A stretch of 64,000 bases of DNA, taken from the NCBI RefSeq assembly GCF_900129365.1, contig NZ_FQVM01000010.1, forward strand, positions 28,278-92,277. The letters are read 5' to 3'. Positions 53,989 through 63,703 of the stretch are shown here, piece by piece. Below the pieces are notes generated by a model. That model made no database searches. It saw only the letters and a program-made list of their open reading frames with translations, and had not been told where the DNA came from. Each line of letters opens with the position of its first letter. Within the stretch, counting starts at the first letter, position 1. The stretch comes from Clostridium fallax. GTDB lineage: Bacteria; Bacillota; Clostridia; Clostridiales; Clostridiaceae. The translations under genes were made by a program, and so were the position numbers.

Positions 53989-55167
53989 ATGGAAAAGAAA
54001 GGAAAAAACAATTGGGTAGCATTGACCTTTATATTTATAATGATGGTGCTTATTGCCATTACGGAAAATACAAAAGGGATATTTATACCTGGATTTAAAG
54101 CGGAGTTTGGAGTAAACGATGCACAAATAGGAAATATGATTATATTGACATCATTGATGTACATGTTTGCCACTTTTATTGGAGGAACATTATGCCAAAA
54201 AATAGGACAAAAGAAAGTCTTTATTATTGGATTGGTAACTATAATATGTTCTTTATTAATATTATCAAGAGCTGATAGCTATAATATGTTATTAGTGGGA
54301 ATAGGTATAAGCAGCGCAGGGGTAGCAACTATAGCAATTGCAAGTAATACTATAATACCTGTAATAGTTTTAACTGCTCAAACTATAATAATGAATGTAA
54401 CTCACTTCTGTTATGGATTAGGTTCTACAATAGGACAAAGATTATTTGGAGTTTTAACTGCAGATGGTATAAACTGGAGAACTATGTACTTTGGATTAGC
54501 CATTGTATATGTAGTTGTTCTAGTAGTGTTCTTATTTGTAAAAATGCCACGTGTTGAAAAAGCAGAGGAAGAGCAAAAGATTCCATTTATTAAATTAATG
54601 AGCAATAAACTAATATTATTTTATATGATTGCATTAGGATTTTATGCATTTGCAGAGCAAGGAACAGGAAACTGGTTTGTAAACTATATGCAAGTTTCTT
54701 ATGGTTTTGACTATCAAAGAAGTTCTTTCTATTTATCATTATTCTTTGGAATATTCTCTATAGGTAGATTATTTGGTGGAATAGTAGTAGAAAAGTTAGG
54801 ATACTTTAATGTATTAATAACTTCTGTTTTAGTGGGTTCTATATTATTTATAATAGGAATTACAATAGGCTCTAGTGGTATGGCATTAGTATCATTAGCT
54901 GGATTATTCTATTCAATAATATTCCCAACAACAGTATTAACTATAAGTAAAGTATTTAATAAAAACAGTGCATATATTACAGGAATAGTAATTACAGCTT
55001 CTTCCTTTATAGCAATGATACTTAACCGTATAATAGGAAATCTTAATGAATTAGTAGGAACTTCAGTAGCATTCTATCTATTACCAATAAGTGGTGTAAT
55101 TTCTGCTTTGGCTATGGTATATATATATATAAAAACCAAGGATGTTTTAGTGAAGAAAAATAATTAA
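53989..55167 (+). CDS. MFS transporter (FucP-like sugar permease group)
   Basis: Major facilitator with about 12 hydrophobic segments in 392 residues. FIGGTLCQKIGQKKVFIIG is motif A, and IFSIGRLFGGIVVEKLG is its second-half copy. The NTKGIFIPGFKAEFG N terminus and NWFVNYM segment resemble FHS-family (fucose, glucose/galactose) permeases. AGGAGG precedes the ATG. The acetyltransferase gene follows 16 bases later, so they are probably cotranscribed. A fucose or related sugar would fit the fucosidase at 60.8 kb, but this is speculative. Confidence 0.88.
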   Translation: MEKKGKNNWVALTFIFIMMVLIAITENTKGIFIPGFKAEFGVNDAQIGNMIILTSLMYMFATFIGGTLCQKIGQKKVFIIGLVTIICSLLILSRADSYNMLLVGIGISSAGVATIAIASNTIIPVIVLTAQTIIMNVTHFCYGLGSTIGQRLFGVLTADGINWRTMYFGLAIVYVVVLVVFLFVKMPRVEKAEEEQKIPFIKLMSNKLILFYMIALGFYAFAEQGTGNWFVNYMQVSYGFDYQRSSFYLSLFFGIFSIGRLFGGIVVEKLGYFNVLITSVLVGSILFIIGITIGSSGMALVSLAGLFYSIIFPTTVLTISKVFNKNSAYITGIVITASSFIAMILNRIIGNLNELVGTSVAFYLLPISGVISALAMVYIYIKTKDVLVKKNN

Positions 55168-55182
55168 TCAGGAGATGACTTT

Positions 55183-56121
55183 ATGCCCCAAAAAAATAAA
55201 GTGATAATAGAATTAGTTAAAGGTACTATTTCAGAATATGTTATTAAAGATAATATGGGTATCACGATTGGAAGATTTGCAGTTATTGAAAAAGATAATA
55301 AGAATAAAAATTCTACTATAAGATTAAAATTTTATAGGACTGATAATTATTTATTATTTTCAGAAGTAATAGAATTAATGTTAAATGGGATATTTAAAGA
55401 TAAAGATATATATAAATTGAATATAATAACTGCAGAGGATACCAATATAGGAGTGTTTTTAAGTAAGGGATTTATATTAGAAGGAATTTTAACAGACAAT
55501 GTATTTGAAAATGGAGTACATAAGTCGGAGATAGCTTTTGGGATAACTGTCAATGAATATAATATACACAGCAATATTGTACAAGTTCAGTTAAAAGGCT
55601 CTAATATAATATTAAAAAATTTAACTCCAGAATATAGTTGTGATTTATTAGACTATTATTTAAGAAATAAAGAATATTTGGAGCCGTTTGAGCCAGCTAG
55701 AGATAAAAGTTTTTATACTTTAGAAGGTCAAAAGGAAATATTGTTAGAAGGGTATAAACAATTTATAGACGGAACTAGTTTAGACTTTGGAATTTTTAAA
55801 GATAATAAACTAATAGGTAAGATAAAGCTGTCAAACATAGTTTTTGGAGTCTTAAGGAATGCGTTTCTAGGATATTCAATAGATGAAAATTATCAAGGAA
55901 AAGGTTTTATGAGGGAAGCTGTTAATCTAGTTTTGGATTATGCTTTTAAAGAAATGGGACTTCATAGGATAGAAGCTTCTACTTTGATAAATAATGAAAA
56001 ATCACAAAGGGTTCTAAAAAACTGTGGATTTAAAGAATTAGGAATCAATGAAGAGTATCTTTATATAAATGGGCAATGGAGTGATCATATAATTTTTTAT
56101 AGAATAAATACAGAGATGTAA
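55183..56121 (+). CDS. Tandem GNAT-domain acetyltransferase
   Basis: 312 residues. The C-terminal half (about 140-312) is a clear RimJ/RimL-type GNAT: NLTPEYSCDLLDYYLRNKEYLEPFEP, the acetyl-CoA loop YQGKGFMREA, and LHRIEASTLINNEKSQRVLKNCGFKELG. The N-terminal half (about 5-130) looks like a reduced GNAT-like domain (LNIITAEDTNIGVFLSKGF) without an obvious pyrophosphate loop. AGGAGATG precedes the ATG. The substrate is unknown; its coupling to the MFS gene may be relevant. Confidence 0.85.
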   Translation: MPQKNKVIIELVKGTISEYVIKDNMGITIGRFAVIEKDNKNKNSTIRLKFYRTDNYLLFSEVIELMLNGIFKDKDIYKLNIITAEDTNIGVFLSKGFILEGILTDNVFENGVHKSEIAFGITVNEYNIHSNIVQVQLKGSNIILKNLTPEYSCDLLDYYLRNKEYLEPFEPARDKSFYTLEGQKEILLEGYKQFIDGTSLDFGIFKDNKLIGKIKLSNIVFGVLRNAFLGYSIDENYQGKGFMREAVNLVLDYAFKEMGLHRIEASTLINNEKSQRVLKNCGFKELGINEEYLYINGQWSDHIIFYRINTEM

Positions 56122-56140
56122 TATGTTAAATAATAAATGG

Positions 56141-56235
56141 GACTGTATCATAATAGTTTGATAAAATTATAATATATATTGGTGTTTTGGTTATAAACAT
56201 AGTATATTATATGTAATTTAAACTTTGATACAGTC
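56141..56235. repeat. Imperfect 95-base inverted repeat, terminator or MITE-like
   Basis: The ends GACTGTATCA and TGATACAGTC pair perfectly. Similarity continues inward (AGTTT/AAACT, AAATT/AATTT, ATAATATA). A T run follows the right arm, so it can act as the terminator of the MFS-GNAT pair. Its length and terminal repeats also fit a small mobile element. Confidence 0.6.
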
Positions 56236-56852
56236 TTTTATTTTTTGAGTGAACTTATCAATAAAAAGTTGCACAAAATTAATGTTTATTTTAATTAAAA
56301 CGTATACATGGTATAAAAGAATAAAAGGATAACTAAATAAATTTAGTGATTTTATATATCAATTTATGCTAAGTAAAAAATACAAAATAAAACTTTCCTT
56401 AAAAAGATATTACTGTTTAAAATAAAAAATCATTTATAGAATAAAAGATAGTGCATTAAAGAGGTCAAATTAAAATTGTTCAAAGGTATAAGATCTTTTA
56501 TTAAAAACAAAACATAGAGAAAGTTATATAAATGAGATCAAAAATGGTTTATGGTAAAAGGGAAAAATAATTGCTTAGTAAGTATTTTATAAGATAAAGT
56601 CTTGGTTATAAAACTTTTGATTTTATAAATAATATAGTTTTAGAATTAGGTTTATTAGCAGTTATATATACTTTGAACAGAAAAAACTTGCAGATATGCT
56701 TAAGAAAGGAGTAATAATAATTTCTTTGTTATTAGTACTTTATATATTCATTTATTCAAAAATATTTTGAATAAAAAACTATAATAAGAGCTATAAGGGG
56801 TTAAAAGATAAAATAATTATTTATATAAATAATAAAATAAAGGGGTGTTTTT
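56236..56852. other. Non-coding region with possible gene debris
   Basis: No intact gene in about 600 bases upstream of the sulfatase. The left part shows nothing recognisable. The right part (56600-56770) holds broken membrane-protein-like frames, listed separately. Confidence 0.5.
56600..56770 (+). pseudogene. Possible decayed membrane-protein gene fragment
   Basis: One frame reads SLGYKTFDFINNIVLELGLL (continuing AVIYTLNRKN) and then stops. A second frame picks up KKLADMLKKGVIIISLLLVL (continuing YIFIYSKIF) and stops at 56768-56770. The two look like parts of one hydrophobic protein separated by a frameshift. No family can be named and chance is not excluded. Confidence 0.3.
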
Positions 56853-58316
56853 ATGAAAATTTTAATGATTGATATTGATACTTTAAGGGCAGATCATTTA
56901 GGTTGCTATGGGTATTATAGAAATACTTCGCCTAATATAGATGAAGTAGCAAAAGAATCTGTGATATTTAATAATTACTACTGTTCAGATGCTCCTTGCT
57001 TGCCATCAAGATCCGCTTTGATGAGTGGAAAATTTGGAATCCATACTGGAATTGTAAATCATGGTGGTACAACAGCTGATTTAAGATTAATAGGAGAAAA
57101 TAGGGGATTCAGAGATAGTATGGCTTGTGAAAGTTTACCAGCCTTTTTGAGGCAGCAAGGGTTGTATACAGCAACAGTAAGCCCTTTTGCAGAAAGACAT
57201 AGTGCTTGGTGGTTTAATGCAGGTTTTAATGAAATATTTAATACTGGAAAATCTGGTCACGAATCTGCAGAAGAGGTAACCCCTTATGCATTAAGATGGT
57301 TAAATCACAATAAAGAAAGAGAAGATTGGTTTCTTCATGTAAATTATTGGGATCCACATACTCCTTATAGAGCTCCAGAAGGTTTTGGTAATCCTTTTAA
57401 AGATGATAAGATTTCAGATTGGGTTACAGAAGAAATATTTGAAGAGCATAGAAAAAATAAAGTTGGACCACATGGACCACAAGAAATAAATCTATTTGAC
57501 AATCATTCATATCCTCAATATCCAAGATATAAAACTGAACTTAAAACATATGAAGATACAAGAGATTGCTTTGACGGATATGATTGTGGAATAAAATATG
57601 CAGATATACATGTAGGTAAAATTATAAATGAGTTAAAAAAATTAGGTATATATGATGAGGTTGCCATAATTATAACCTCAGACCATGGAGAGGCTATGGG
57701 AGAGTTTGGTATATATGGAGAACACTCAGTTGCAGATTATTCAATATGTAGAATACCTATGATTATAAAGTGGCCTAATGGAAAGAAAAATCATTATGAT
57801 AATGGGCTACATTATAATTTAGACTTAGCTCCAACTTTGGCACAATTATTTAATAAAGAAGGAAAATCATCATGGGATGGAGAAAGTTATGCTAATACAA
57901 TTTTAACTGGAGAAAAGAATGGCCGTGAAGCATTAATACTTTCTCAATGTGCTCATGTATGTCAACGTTCAGTTAGATTTGGCGATTATTTATATATGAG
58001 AACATATCATGATGGCTACCACTTATTTCCTAAAGAGATGTTGTTTAATATTAAAGAAGATCCTCATGAACAATTTAATATTGCAGAGAATAATAAGAAT
58101 CTATGTAAGGAGGGAGCATATTATTTAATGAATTGGCATGATGATATGATGGCTTCTATGGATTATGACGTAGATCCTTTATGGACAGTTATAAAAGAAG
58201 GTGGACCTTTACATGCAAAAGGATATCTGAAAGATTATTGCAAAAGATTAGAAGATACTGGGAGAGGATTTGCGGTTAAAGAATTAAAAAGAAGACATCC
58301 AAGGGAATTTAGGTAA
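56853..58316 (+). CDS. Cys-type sulfatase, cytoplasmic
   Basis: Type I sulfatase of 487 residues that hydrolyses sulfate esters, here probably on glycans. The formylglycine motif is CLPSR (Cys49) in DAPCLPSRSALMSGKFG. Metal ligands are in MIDIDTLRADH (Asp7, Asp9) and TSDHGEAMGEF. WDPHTPYRAP and the C-terminal KEDPHEQFNIAEN are typical. The Cys must be oxidised by the radical SAM enzyme encoded at 62185. No signal peptide, so the substrate must be imported. The GH2 gene follows after 39 bases. AAAGGGGTG precedes the ATG. Confidence 0.94.
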   Translation: MKILMIDIDTLRADHLGCYGYYRNTSPNIDEVAKESVIFNNYYCSDAPCLPSRSALMSGKFGIHTGIVNHGGTTADLRLIGENRGFRDSMACESLPAFLRQQGLYTATVSPFAERHSAWWFNAGFNEIFNTGKSGHESAEEVTPYALRWLNHNKEREDWFLHVNYWDPHTPYRAPEGFGNPFKDDKISDWVTEEIFEEHRKNKVGPHGPQEINLFDNHSYPQYPRYKTELKTYEDTRDCFDGYDCGIKYADIHVGKIINELKKLGIYDEVAIIITSDHGEAMGEFGIYGEHSVADYSICRIPMIIKWPNGKKNHYDNGLHYNLDLAPTLAQLFNKEGKSSWDGESYANTILTGEKNGREALILSQCAHVCQRSVRFGDYLYMRTYHDGYHLFPKEMLFNIKEDPHEQFNIAENNKNLCKEGAYYLMNWHDDMMASMDYDVDPLWTVIKEGGPLHAKGYLKDYCKRLEDTGRGFAVKELKRRHPREFR

Positions 58317-58355
58317 TACCATTGTGAAATTTAAGCAAGGGTAGGAGAAAAATAA

Positions 58356-60569
58356 ATGATATCTAATAACAAAACTTTAATTAATAAGAACTGGCTTTTT
58401 AAAGACAGTGAGCAAGCTGAATTTAAGAGAGTAATGATTCCTCATACAAATAAAGAGGTTCCCTATAATTATTTTGATGAAAAAATATATCAGTTTACTT
58501 CTTATTACAAAAAAGAATTATTTATAAATGATAGTGATAAACGTATATTTTTAAATTTTGAAGGGGTTATGACTGCTTTTAAGTTATTTGTAAATGATAA
58601 ATTAGTTGGAGAATATAGAGGGGGATATATTCCACATTTTATAGAGATAACTAATTTTACTATAAGAAATAAAAAAAATACTTTATTATTGGAAGTAGAT
58701 TCTAGAGAGAGAGAAGATATACCACCTTTTGGTTATGTTATTGATTATTTGACATTTGGTGGAATATATAGAGATGTTTATTTATATGAGTTAGACCAAT
58801 GTTTTATAGAAAATATTCTTTATGATTATGAAGTTTTAGAATTTGATAATCTTAAGGGAAAGATAAAAATAACACCAAGGGTTTTAATAAATAATAATAG
58901 TGATGAAAAAAGATATTGCATAGAATTTTGTATTAATGAAAGAACTTTTAAACAAGAAGTTGATGTACTTAAGGGTAAAAAGTGGTACGAGTTAAATCCT
59001 ATAAACTTAGAAAATATAGATCTTTGGGATATTAATTCTCCTAGTTTATATAACTGTAATATGAAGCTTATTTTAAATGAAGATATAAGGGATTGTAATA
59101 ATATAACAGTAGGATTCAGGGATTTAAAAATAGATGATACTGGACTTTATTTAAATGGTAGAAAAGTAAAAATCACAGGATTAAATAGGCATCAATCATT
59201 TCCGTATGTAGGTTATGCTATGCCTAAAAGAGTACAAATTAAGGATGCAGATATTTTAAAAGATGATTTAGCTGTTAATTTAGTAAGAACATCTCACTAT
59301 CCACAATCACCATATTTTCTTCAAAGATGTGATGAAATTGGTCTTTTAGTATTAGAAGAGATTCCAGGTTGGCAAAATATAAGTGAAGATAAGCAGTGGA
59401 GAATTCAAGTCTTAAATGATGTAGAGGGAATGATAATGAGAGATTATAATCATCCATCTATAGTTACTTGGGGAGTTAGAATTAATGAGTCTATGGATGA
59501 TGATGAATTATACTCAGCTACTAATAAATTAGCTAGAATTATAGATAAAAATAGAAAAACCTGTGGTGTAAGATATATAGAAAACAGTAATCTTCTTGAA
59601 GATATATATACAGTTAATGATTTTATTCATGATGGTGGAGATATAATCTTAAGAACTAGGGAGGAAGTTACAGGATTAGAAAAGCCAGTACCATATTTAG
59701 TTACAGAATTTTGTGGTCACATATTCCCTACTAAAAAATTTGATCAAGAAGAAAGATTAATAGAACATGCTTTAAGACATGGAAGAGTTCAAAGTTATGC
59801 CAAAGAACATGATGAGTATATGGGGGCAATAGGATGGTGTGCATTTGATTATAATACTCACTATGATTTTGGATCTGGGGATAGGATATGTTATCACGGT
59901 GTTATGGATATGTTTAGAATACCTAAATATGCTGCGCATATTTATAAAAGCCAAAAGGATCCTAAAGTTGAGCCTGTAATAGAACCTTTAACATGGTGGT
60001 CAAGAGGGGAAAGAGATAAAGGCATAGTATTTCCTATATATGTTTGCACAAATTGTGATGAAGTAGAGGTTATATTAGGAGATAATAATATAGGTCGTTT
60101 TTCTAGAACAGAAGAAAATATAGATGAAAAGTTAAAAGGATTAAAATATCCTCCAATAAAAATTGATTTGCTTAATGGAGATTGGGGAAGTAAGTGGTCT
60201 GAAGCAGAATTTATAGGATACTTAGATGAAAAACCTATTGTAAGTAAAAAGTTCTGTGAAAATCCTATTGTATGTGACTTAGATGTTCAATTAGATGATA
60301 GGAAATTAAATGGAACGGAATTTGATGCTACAAGAGTTGTTGTGAAAGTAGTAGATCAAGTTGGAAACGTACTACCATTTAGCACTGGATGTATAAACGT
60401 TGAAACTGAAGGTGATATAGATGTTATAGGACCTAAATGTATTTCTCTTATAGGTGGATCAATAGGATTTTGGATTAAAACTTTAGGAACTTTTAAAGAT
60501 AATACAGCAAAGATTAAAATAACAAGTTCCTTTGGAATAAATAAAGAGATAAAAATATCATTAAAATAG
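58356..60569 (+). CDS. Glycoside hydrolase family 2 enzyme (beta-galactosidase/glucuronidase type)
   Basis: 737 residues. N-terminal sugar-binding beta-sandwich (TSYYKKELFI, FEGVMTAFKLFVN), Ig-like middle, and TIM barrel from about residue 265 (LNGRKVKITGLNRHQSFPYVG, NLVRTSHYPQSP). The acid/base is Glu378 in WGVRINES, where most GH2 have W-G/S-x-x-NE. The nucleophile is Glu451 in LVTEFCGH. A C-terminal beta domain extends to the end. No signal peptide. It follows the sulfatase in a two-gene operon, so it probably acts on the desulfated oligosaccharide. The exact sugar (galactose, glucuronate, mannose) is not decided. Confidence 0.92.
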   Translation: MISNNKTLINKNWLFKDSEQAEFKRVMIPHTNKEVPYNYFDEKIYQFTSYYKKELFINDSDKRIFLNFEGVMTAFKLFVNDKLVGEYRGGYIPHFIEITNFTIRNKKNTLLLEVDSREREDIPPFGYVIDYLTFGGIYRDVYLYELDQCFIENILYDYEVLEFDNLKGKIKITPRVLINNNSDEKRYCIEFCINERTFKQEVDVLKGKKWYELNPINLENIDLWDINSPSLYNCNMKLILNEDIRDCNNITVGFRDLKIDDTGLYLNGRKVKITGLNRHQSFPYVGYAMPKRVQIKDADILKDDLAVNLVRTSHYPQSPYFLQRCDEIGLLVLEEIPGWQNISEDKQWRIQVLNDVEGMIMRDYNHPSIVTWGVRINESMDDDELYSATNKLARIIDKNRKTCGVRYIENSNLLEDIYTVNDFIHDGGDIILRTREEVTGLEKPVPYLVTEFCGHIFPTKKFDQEERLIEHALRHGRVQSYAKEHDEYMGAIGWCAFDYNTHYDFGSGDRICYHGVMDMFRIPKYAAHIYKSQKDPKVEPVIEPLTWWSRGERDKGIVFPIYVCTNCDEVEVILGDNNIGRFSRTEENIDEKLKGLKYPPIKIDLLNGDWGSKWSEAEFIGYLDEKPIVSKKFCENPIVCDLDVQLDDRKLNGTEFDATRVVVKVVDQVGNVLPFSTGCINVETEGDIDVIGPKCISLIGGSIGFWIKTLGTFKDNTAKIKITSSFGINKEIKISLK

Positions 60570-60687
60570 TAATTATTATGTTAAATACTAATTAAATAAC
60601 ATTTTATAGTAAATAATTAAATATTGCCATATATTAAAGTTAATATAAACAAATTACTATTAAAAATATAAAAAAATAAGATTAAAT

Positions 60688-60717
60688 AAAAAATGGAGAG
60701 TTTACTCTCCATTTTTT
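60688..60717. terminator. Bidirectional Rho-independent terminator
   Basis: AAAAAATGGAGAGT pairs with ACTCTCCATTTTTT across two bases. It lies between the convergent GH2 and fucosidase genes. Confidence 0.93.
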
Positions 60718-60835
60718 ATGAAGATTTTAATTAATTAAATTACATATATATTAATTGTTAAGTAACAAATGTTTTGGTTAATTAATATATAAGGGAAAAT
60801 ATATAGTCCATTGAAGGGAAATTTAAACCAAGAAA

Positions 60836-62155
60836 TTACTTTGAATTTTTATCAAAATAAATTGATACATTGTTTAATATAGGTTTTTCTATAGAATCTA
60901 AAATTTCTATTTTAATCTTTGATGCTTTTACTGTATCTATTAAAATTAATCTTTTATATCCTATTGTTTGACCTTTATAAACTTCTTGCCAATTATTTTC
61001 TATAAAGCAATATATTTTAAAATTAAATATTCTTTGACCTAATGGAATATATTCTTGTATCTGAATTATATTAAACTTTAATTCTTTTTCAAAACTTATT
61101 TCTATAGTTGGAGTTTTAGTTGTACAAGAACAATAATCATCATAATTACTATTAATTAAATTAGAGTGATTTTGATCTAATTCCTTTGATTTAATACTAG
61201 ATCCTTTTAATAAATTATTAGAAAAAGTTCTATTTATCCAATTGCTAAATGATTTTAGATTGTTTATATCCACTTTATATAACTTTCCTTCTTTATTAGG
61301 ACATACATTTAATAAGAGAACAGCGTTTCTACCTACAGAATTAAAATAAATATCCTTTAATTCATTTAGAGTTTTTACTTTTGAGTTTTCAGATTCATGA
61401 TAAAACCAACCAGGGCGAATTGAAACATCAGCTTCACCTACTACCCAATTAGTACCTTTAGGGTCTCCGGTATTTAAATATTTAGGAATTTCTTTTATTT
61501 TCATTTTAGAGATATCAATGGTGGACCAAAAAGGTTCACCAGCATATCCCCTTTCGTTTCCTATCCATCTTATATCAGGACCTACAGGACTAAAAATAAT
61601 ACAATTTGGTTGTAATTTTTTTATAACTTTAAAGTATCTATCAAAATCATAATCTTGATTTATTTTAGAATCTTTAGCACCGTCCATCCATATCTCTAAT
61701 ATAGAAGGATAATTATTTAATAATTCTTTAAGTTGGTTTATATAGTATTTGTTATAAGCTTCACCTTTACCATAATAAATAGAGTTTTGATCCCATAAGG
61801 ATAAATATATGCCAAATTTCAAGCCGTATTTACAGCAAGCATCGTAAACCTCCTTAACAATATTTCCTTTACCATTTTTGTAAGGAGAATTTTTTATACT
61901 GTGATTTGTAAAACTACTTGGCCATAAACAAAATCCATCATGGTGTTTAGTTGTTATTATTACTTTTTTAAAACCTGATATATATAATGTATAAATCCAT
62001 TGATTTACATCTAAGTCTTTTGGATTAAATATCTTAGGATTTTCTTTGCCATCTCCCCATTCCTTATCTGTAAATGTATTTATTCCAAAATGTATAAAAG
62101 CTATAAGTTCATCTTTTTGATAAATTATTTGATTTTTCGATGGAACTACTAACAT
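60836..62155 (-). CDS. Alpha-L-fucosidase, GH29
   Basis: Removes alpha-linked fucose. The GH29 barrel has FIHFGINTFTDKEWG at the N terminus, TTKHHDGFCLWPS, and the nucleophile Asp158 in EIWMDGAKDS. GDPKGTNWVVGEADVSIRPGWFYH is a GH29 subfamily B block, which favours alpha-1,3/1,4 linkages as in Lewis antigens. A C-terminal beta-sandwich (about 330-439) resembles F5/8-type carbohydrate-binding domains. It lacks a signal peptide and so acts inside the cell. It starts 29 bases after the anSME gene on the same strand. GGAGG precedes the ATG. Confidence 0.92.
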   Translation of the reverse strand: MLVVPSKNQIIYQKDELIAFIHFGINTFTDKEWGDGKENPKIFNPKDLDVNQWIYTLYISGFKKVIITTKHHDGFCLWPSSFTNHSIKNSPYKNGKGNIVKEVYDACCKYGLKFGIYLSLWDQNSIYYGKGEAYNKYYINQLKELLNNYPSILEIWMDGAKDSKINQDYDFDRYFKVIKKLQPNCIIFSPVGPDIRWIGNERGYAGEPFWSTIDISKMKIKEIPKYLNTGDPKGTNWVVGEADVSIRPGWFYHESENSKVKTLNELKDIYFNSVGRNAVLLLNVCPNKEGKLYKVDINNLKSFSNWINRTFSNNLLKGSSIKSKELDQNHSNLINSNYDDYCSCTTKTPTIEISFEKELKFNIIQIQEYIPLGQRIFNFKIYCFIENNWQEVYKGQTIGYKRLILIDTVKASKIKIEILDSIEKPILNNVSIYFDKNSK

Positions 62156-62184
62156 TAATTAATTACCTCCGTAAAGAAATAGTC

Positions 62185-63327
62185 TTAAATTTTTCTGTTT
62201 TTAAGGTTATATCTAGACTTTAATATAGTTGCTATTTCCATAAGACCATCTATATTTGTATCGAAGAAGTTATAATAAGCATTGCAATAGTAATTCATTG
62301 GTATATTAGAATCTGTAATTAAAGTGCGATAACGTTTGCAACCGCCGTTGCACAATTTTCTATATTTACACTTTATGCATTTTTCATCTATTAAAGTAGA
62401 TTCTCTTATGAAGTTTTTAGCTGTAGAGATCTCTTTTATATTATTAAAGGAGTTATCTGATATATTACCTAATTTATATTTATCTAAAGCGTAAAAATCG
62501 CAAGGAAAAACATCTCCATTAGATTCTATTACAAAATAACAGCTACATACTCCAGATAGTCCACAATTTTCTGGGGGATATCCTAAGCACATTTGTATGT
62601 AATTATCAAATAATCTTATGCTTGTATAATTACCGCTTAAAAAATCTTCTTTATATAATTTAAATAAAGTATTTAGAGCGTAGGTATACTCATCATTTTT
62701 CAAACTATATTTTGAAAGATGTTCATTATATTCAAAAGGTTCAATACAAGGGATAAATTGTAGGTGAGTAAATTTTTCCTTTTTAAAAAAGTTATATACC
62801 TTAGTTATATGTTTAGAATTAAATGAAGTCAAAACAGAAAGAATATTGAAAGGAATATCGAATGATTTTAATAGCTTTATAGAATGCATAACTTTATTAA
62901 AGCTGCCTTTTTTATTTTGAGTTATCCTAAGTGAATCATGAATATCTTTAGGACCATCTAATGATATTCCTATTAAAAAATTGTTAGCTTTAAAAAATTC
63001 AGCCCACTTATTATTTAAAGAAAATCCATTGGTCTGTAGTGAAAAGTTTATTATAGTATTGTTGGTATTATATTTTTTTGTTATAGCAACAAATTTTTTA
63101 AAGAAATCTAATCCTGCTAAAGTTGGCTCACCTCCTTGAAAAGCAAAAGTTATCATCTTTGCATTTTCATCGAATGCGCGTTTTATTAAAGTTTCTGCTA
63201 AAGAATCTTCCATAATCCCATAGTTTTCTACAGATCTATTATCTGCAATATCACAATAAAAGCAGTACTTACATCTTAAGTTACAGCTAGATGAAGCTGG
63301 TTTAATAAGAAAAGAAATATGATTCAT
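62185..63327 (-). CDS. Anaerobic sulfatase-maturating enzyme (radical SAM, SPASM)
   Basis: Oxidises the active-site Cys (or Ser) of sulfatases to formylglycine without oxygen. Radical SAM cluster Cys15/Cys19/Cys22 (CNLRCKYCFYCD), the GGEPT motif in FAFQGGEPTLAG, and the C-terminal SPASM Cys array (CGLSGVCSCYF, PCDFY, CIKCKYRKLCNGGCKRY, YYC) bind two auxiliary [4Fe-4S] clusters. The 380-residue length fits anSMEcpe of C. perfringens, to which it looks related but clearly not identical from memory. Client: the sulfatase at 56853. AGGAGG precedes the ATG. Confidence 0.95.
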   Translation of the reverse strand: MNHISFLIKPASSSCNLRCKYCFYCDIADNRSVENYGIMEDSLAETLIKRAFDENAKMITFAFQGGEPTLAGLDFFKKFVAITKKYNTNNTIINFSLQTNGFSLNNKWAEFFKANNFLIGISLDGPKDIHDSLRITQNKKGSFNKVMHSIKLLKSFDIPFNILSVLTSFNSKHITKVYNFFKKEKFTHLQFIPCIEPFEYNEHLSKYSLKNDEYTYALNTLFKLYKEDFLSGNYTSIRLFDNYIQMCLGYPPENCGLSGVCSCYFVIESNGDVFPCDFYALDKYKLGNISDNSFNNIKEISTAKNFIRESTLIDEKCIKCKYRKLCNGGCKRYRTLITDSNIPMNYYCNAYYNFFDTNIDGLMEIATILKSRYNLKNRKI

Positions 63328-63372
63328 AATATCCTCCTAAATTATTCTGTTAAGTAAAATAAAAAAATTAAT

Positions 63373-63392
63373 ACTATACTTAAAAGTATAGT
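63373..63392. promoter_or_regulatory. Operator-like palindrome upstream of the anSME-fucosidase operon
   Basis: ACTATACTT, AA, AAGTATAGT: a perfect 9+2+9 dyad 46 bases before the start codon. The regulator is unknown. Confidence 0.5.
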
Positions 63393-63703
63393 GTTAAATA
63401 TATGTTATATCAATGAATTAGCATATAATAAGTATTAATTTGGTAAAAGATTAAATCACAAGTTTAGTTTTTATAACTTTAATATAACCTAAGTAATATT
63501 TATGTTGGCTTTTATAGAGTTTATACATATATTAAAATGTAAAATTTATTTAATTTATAGAGTATATTACAATAAAAATCCGGTTATTATAATAATAACA
63601 ACTTAAACTCTGCCTAGCGTATCTATATAAGAAATATATATAAAATAGTAGTAATTAATAGATATATTAATATAAATTAATCTGAATAGGTAAAATAGCA
63701 ATT
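63393..63703. other. A+T-rich region upstream of the rRNA promoters
   Basis: No gene or motif recognised. It may hold upstream promoter (UP) elements for the rRNA operon. Confidence 0.5.

Noticed and set aside
56853..63327. Glycan module as a mobile island
   Set aside because: No integrase, insertion sequence or flanking repeat was found, and base composition matches the neighbours.
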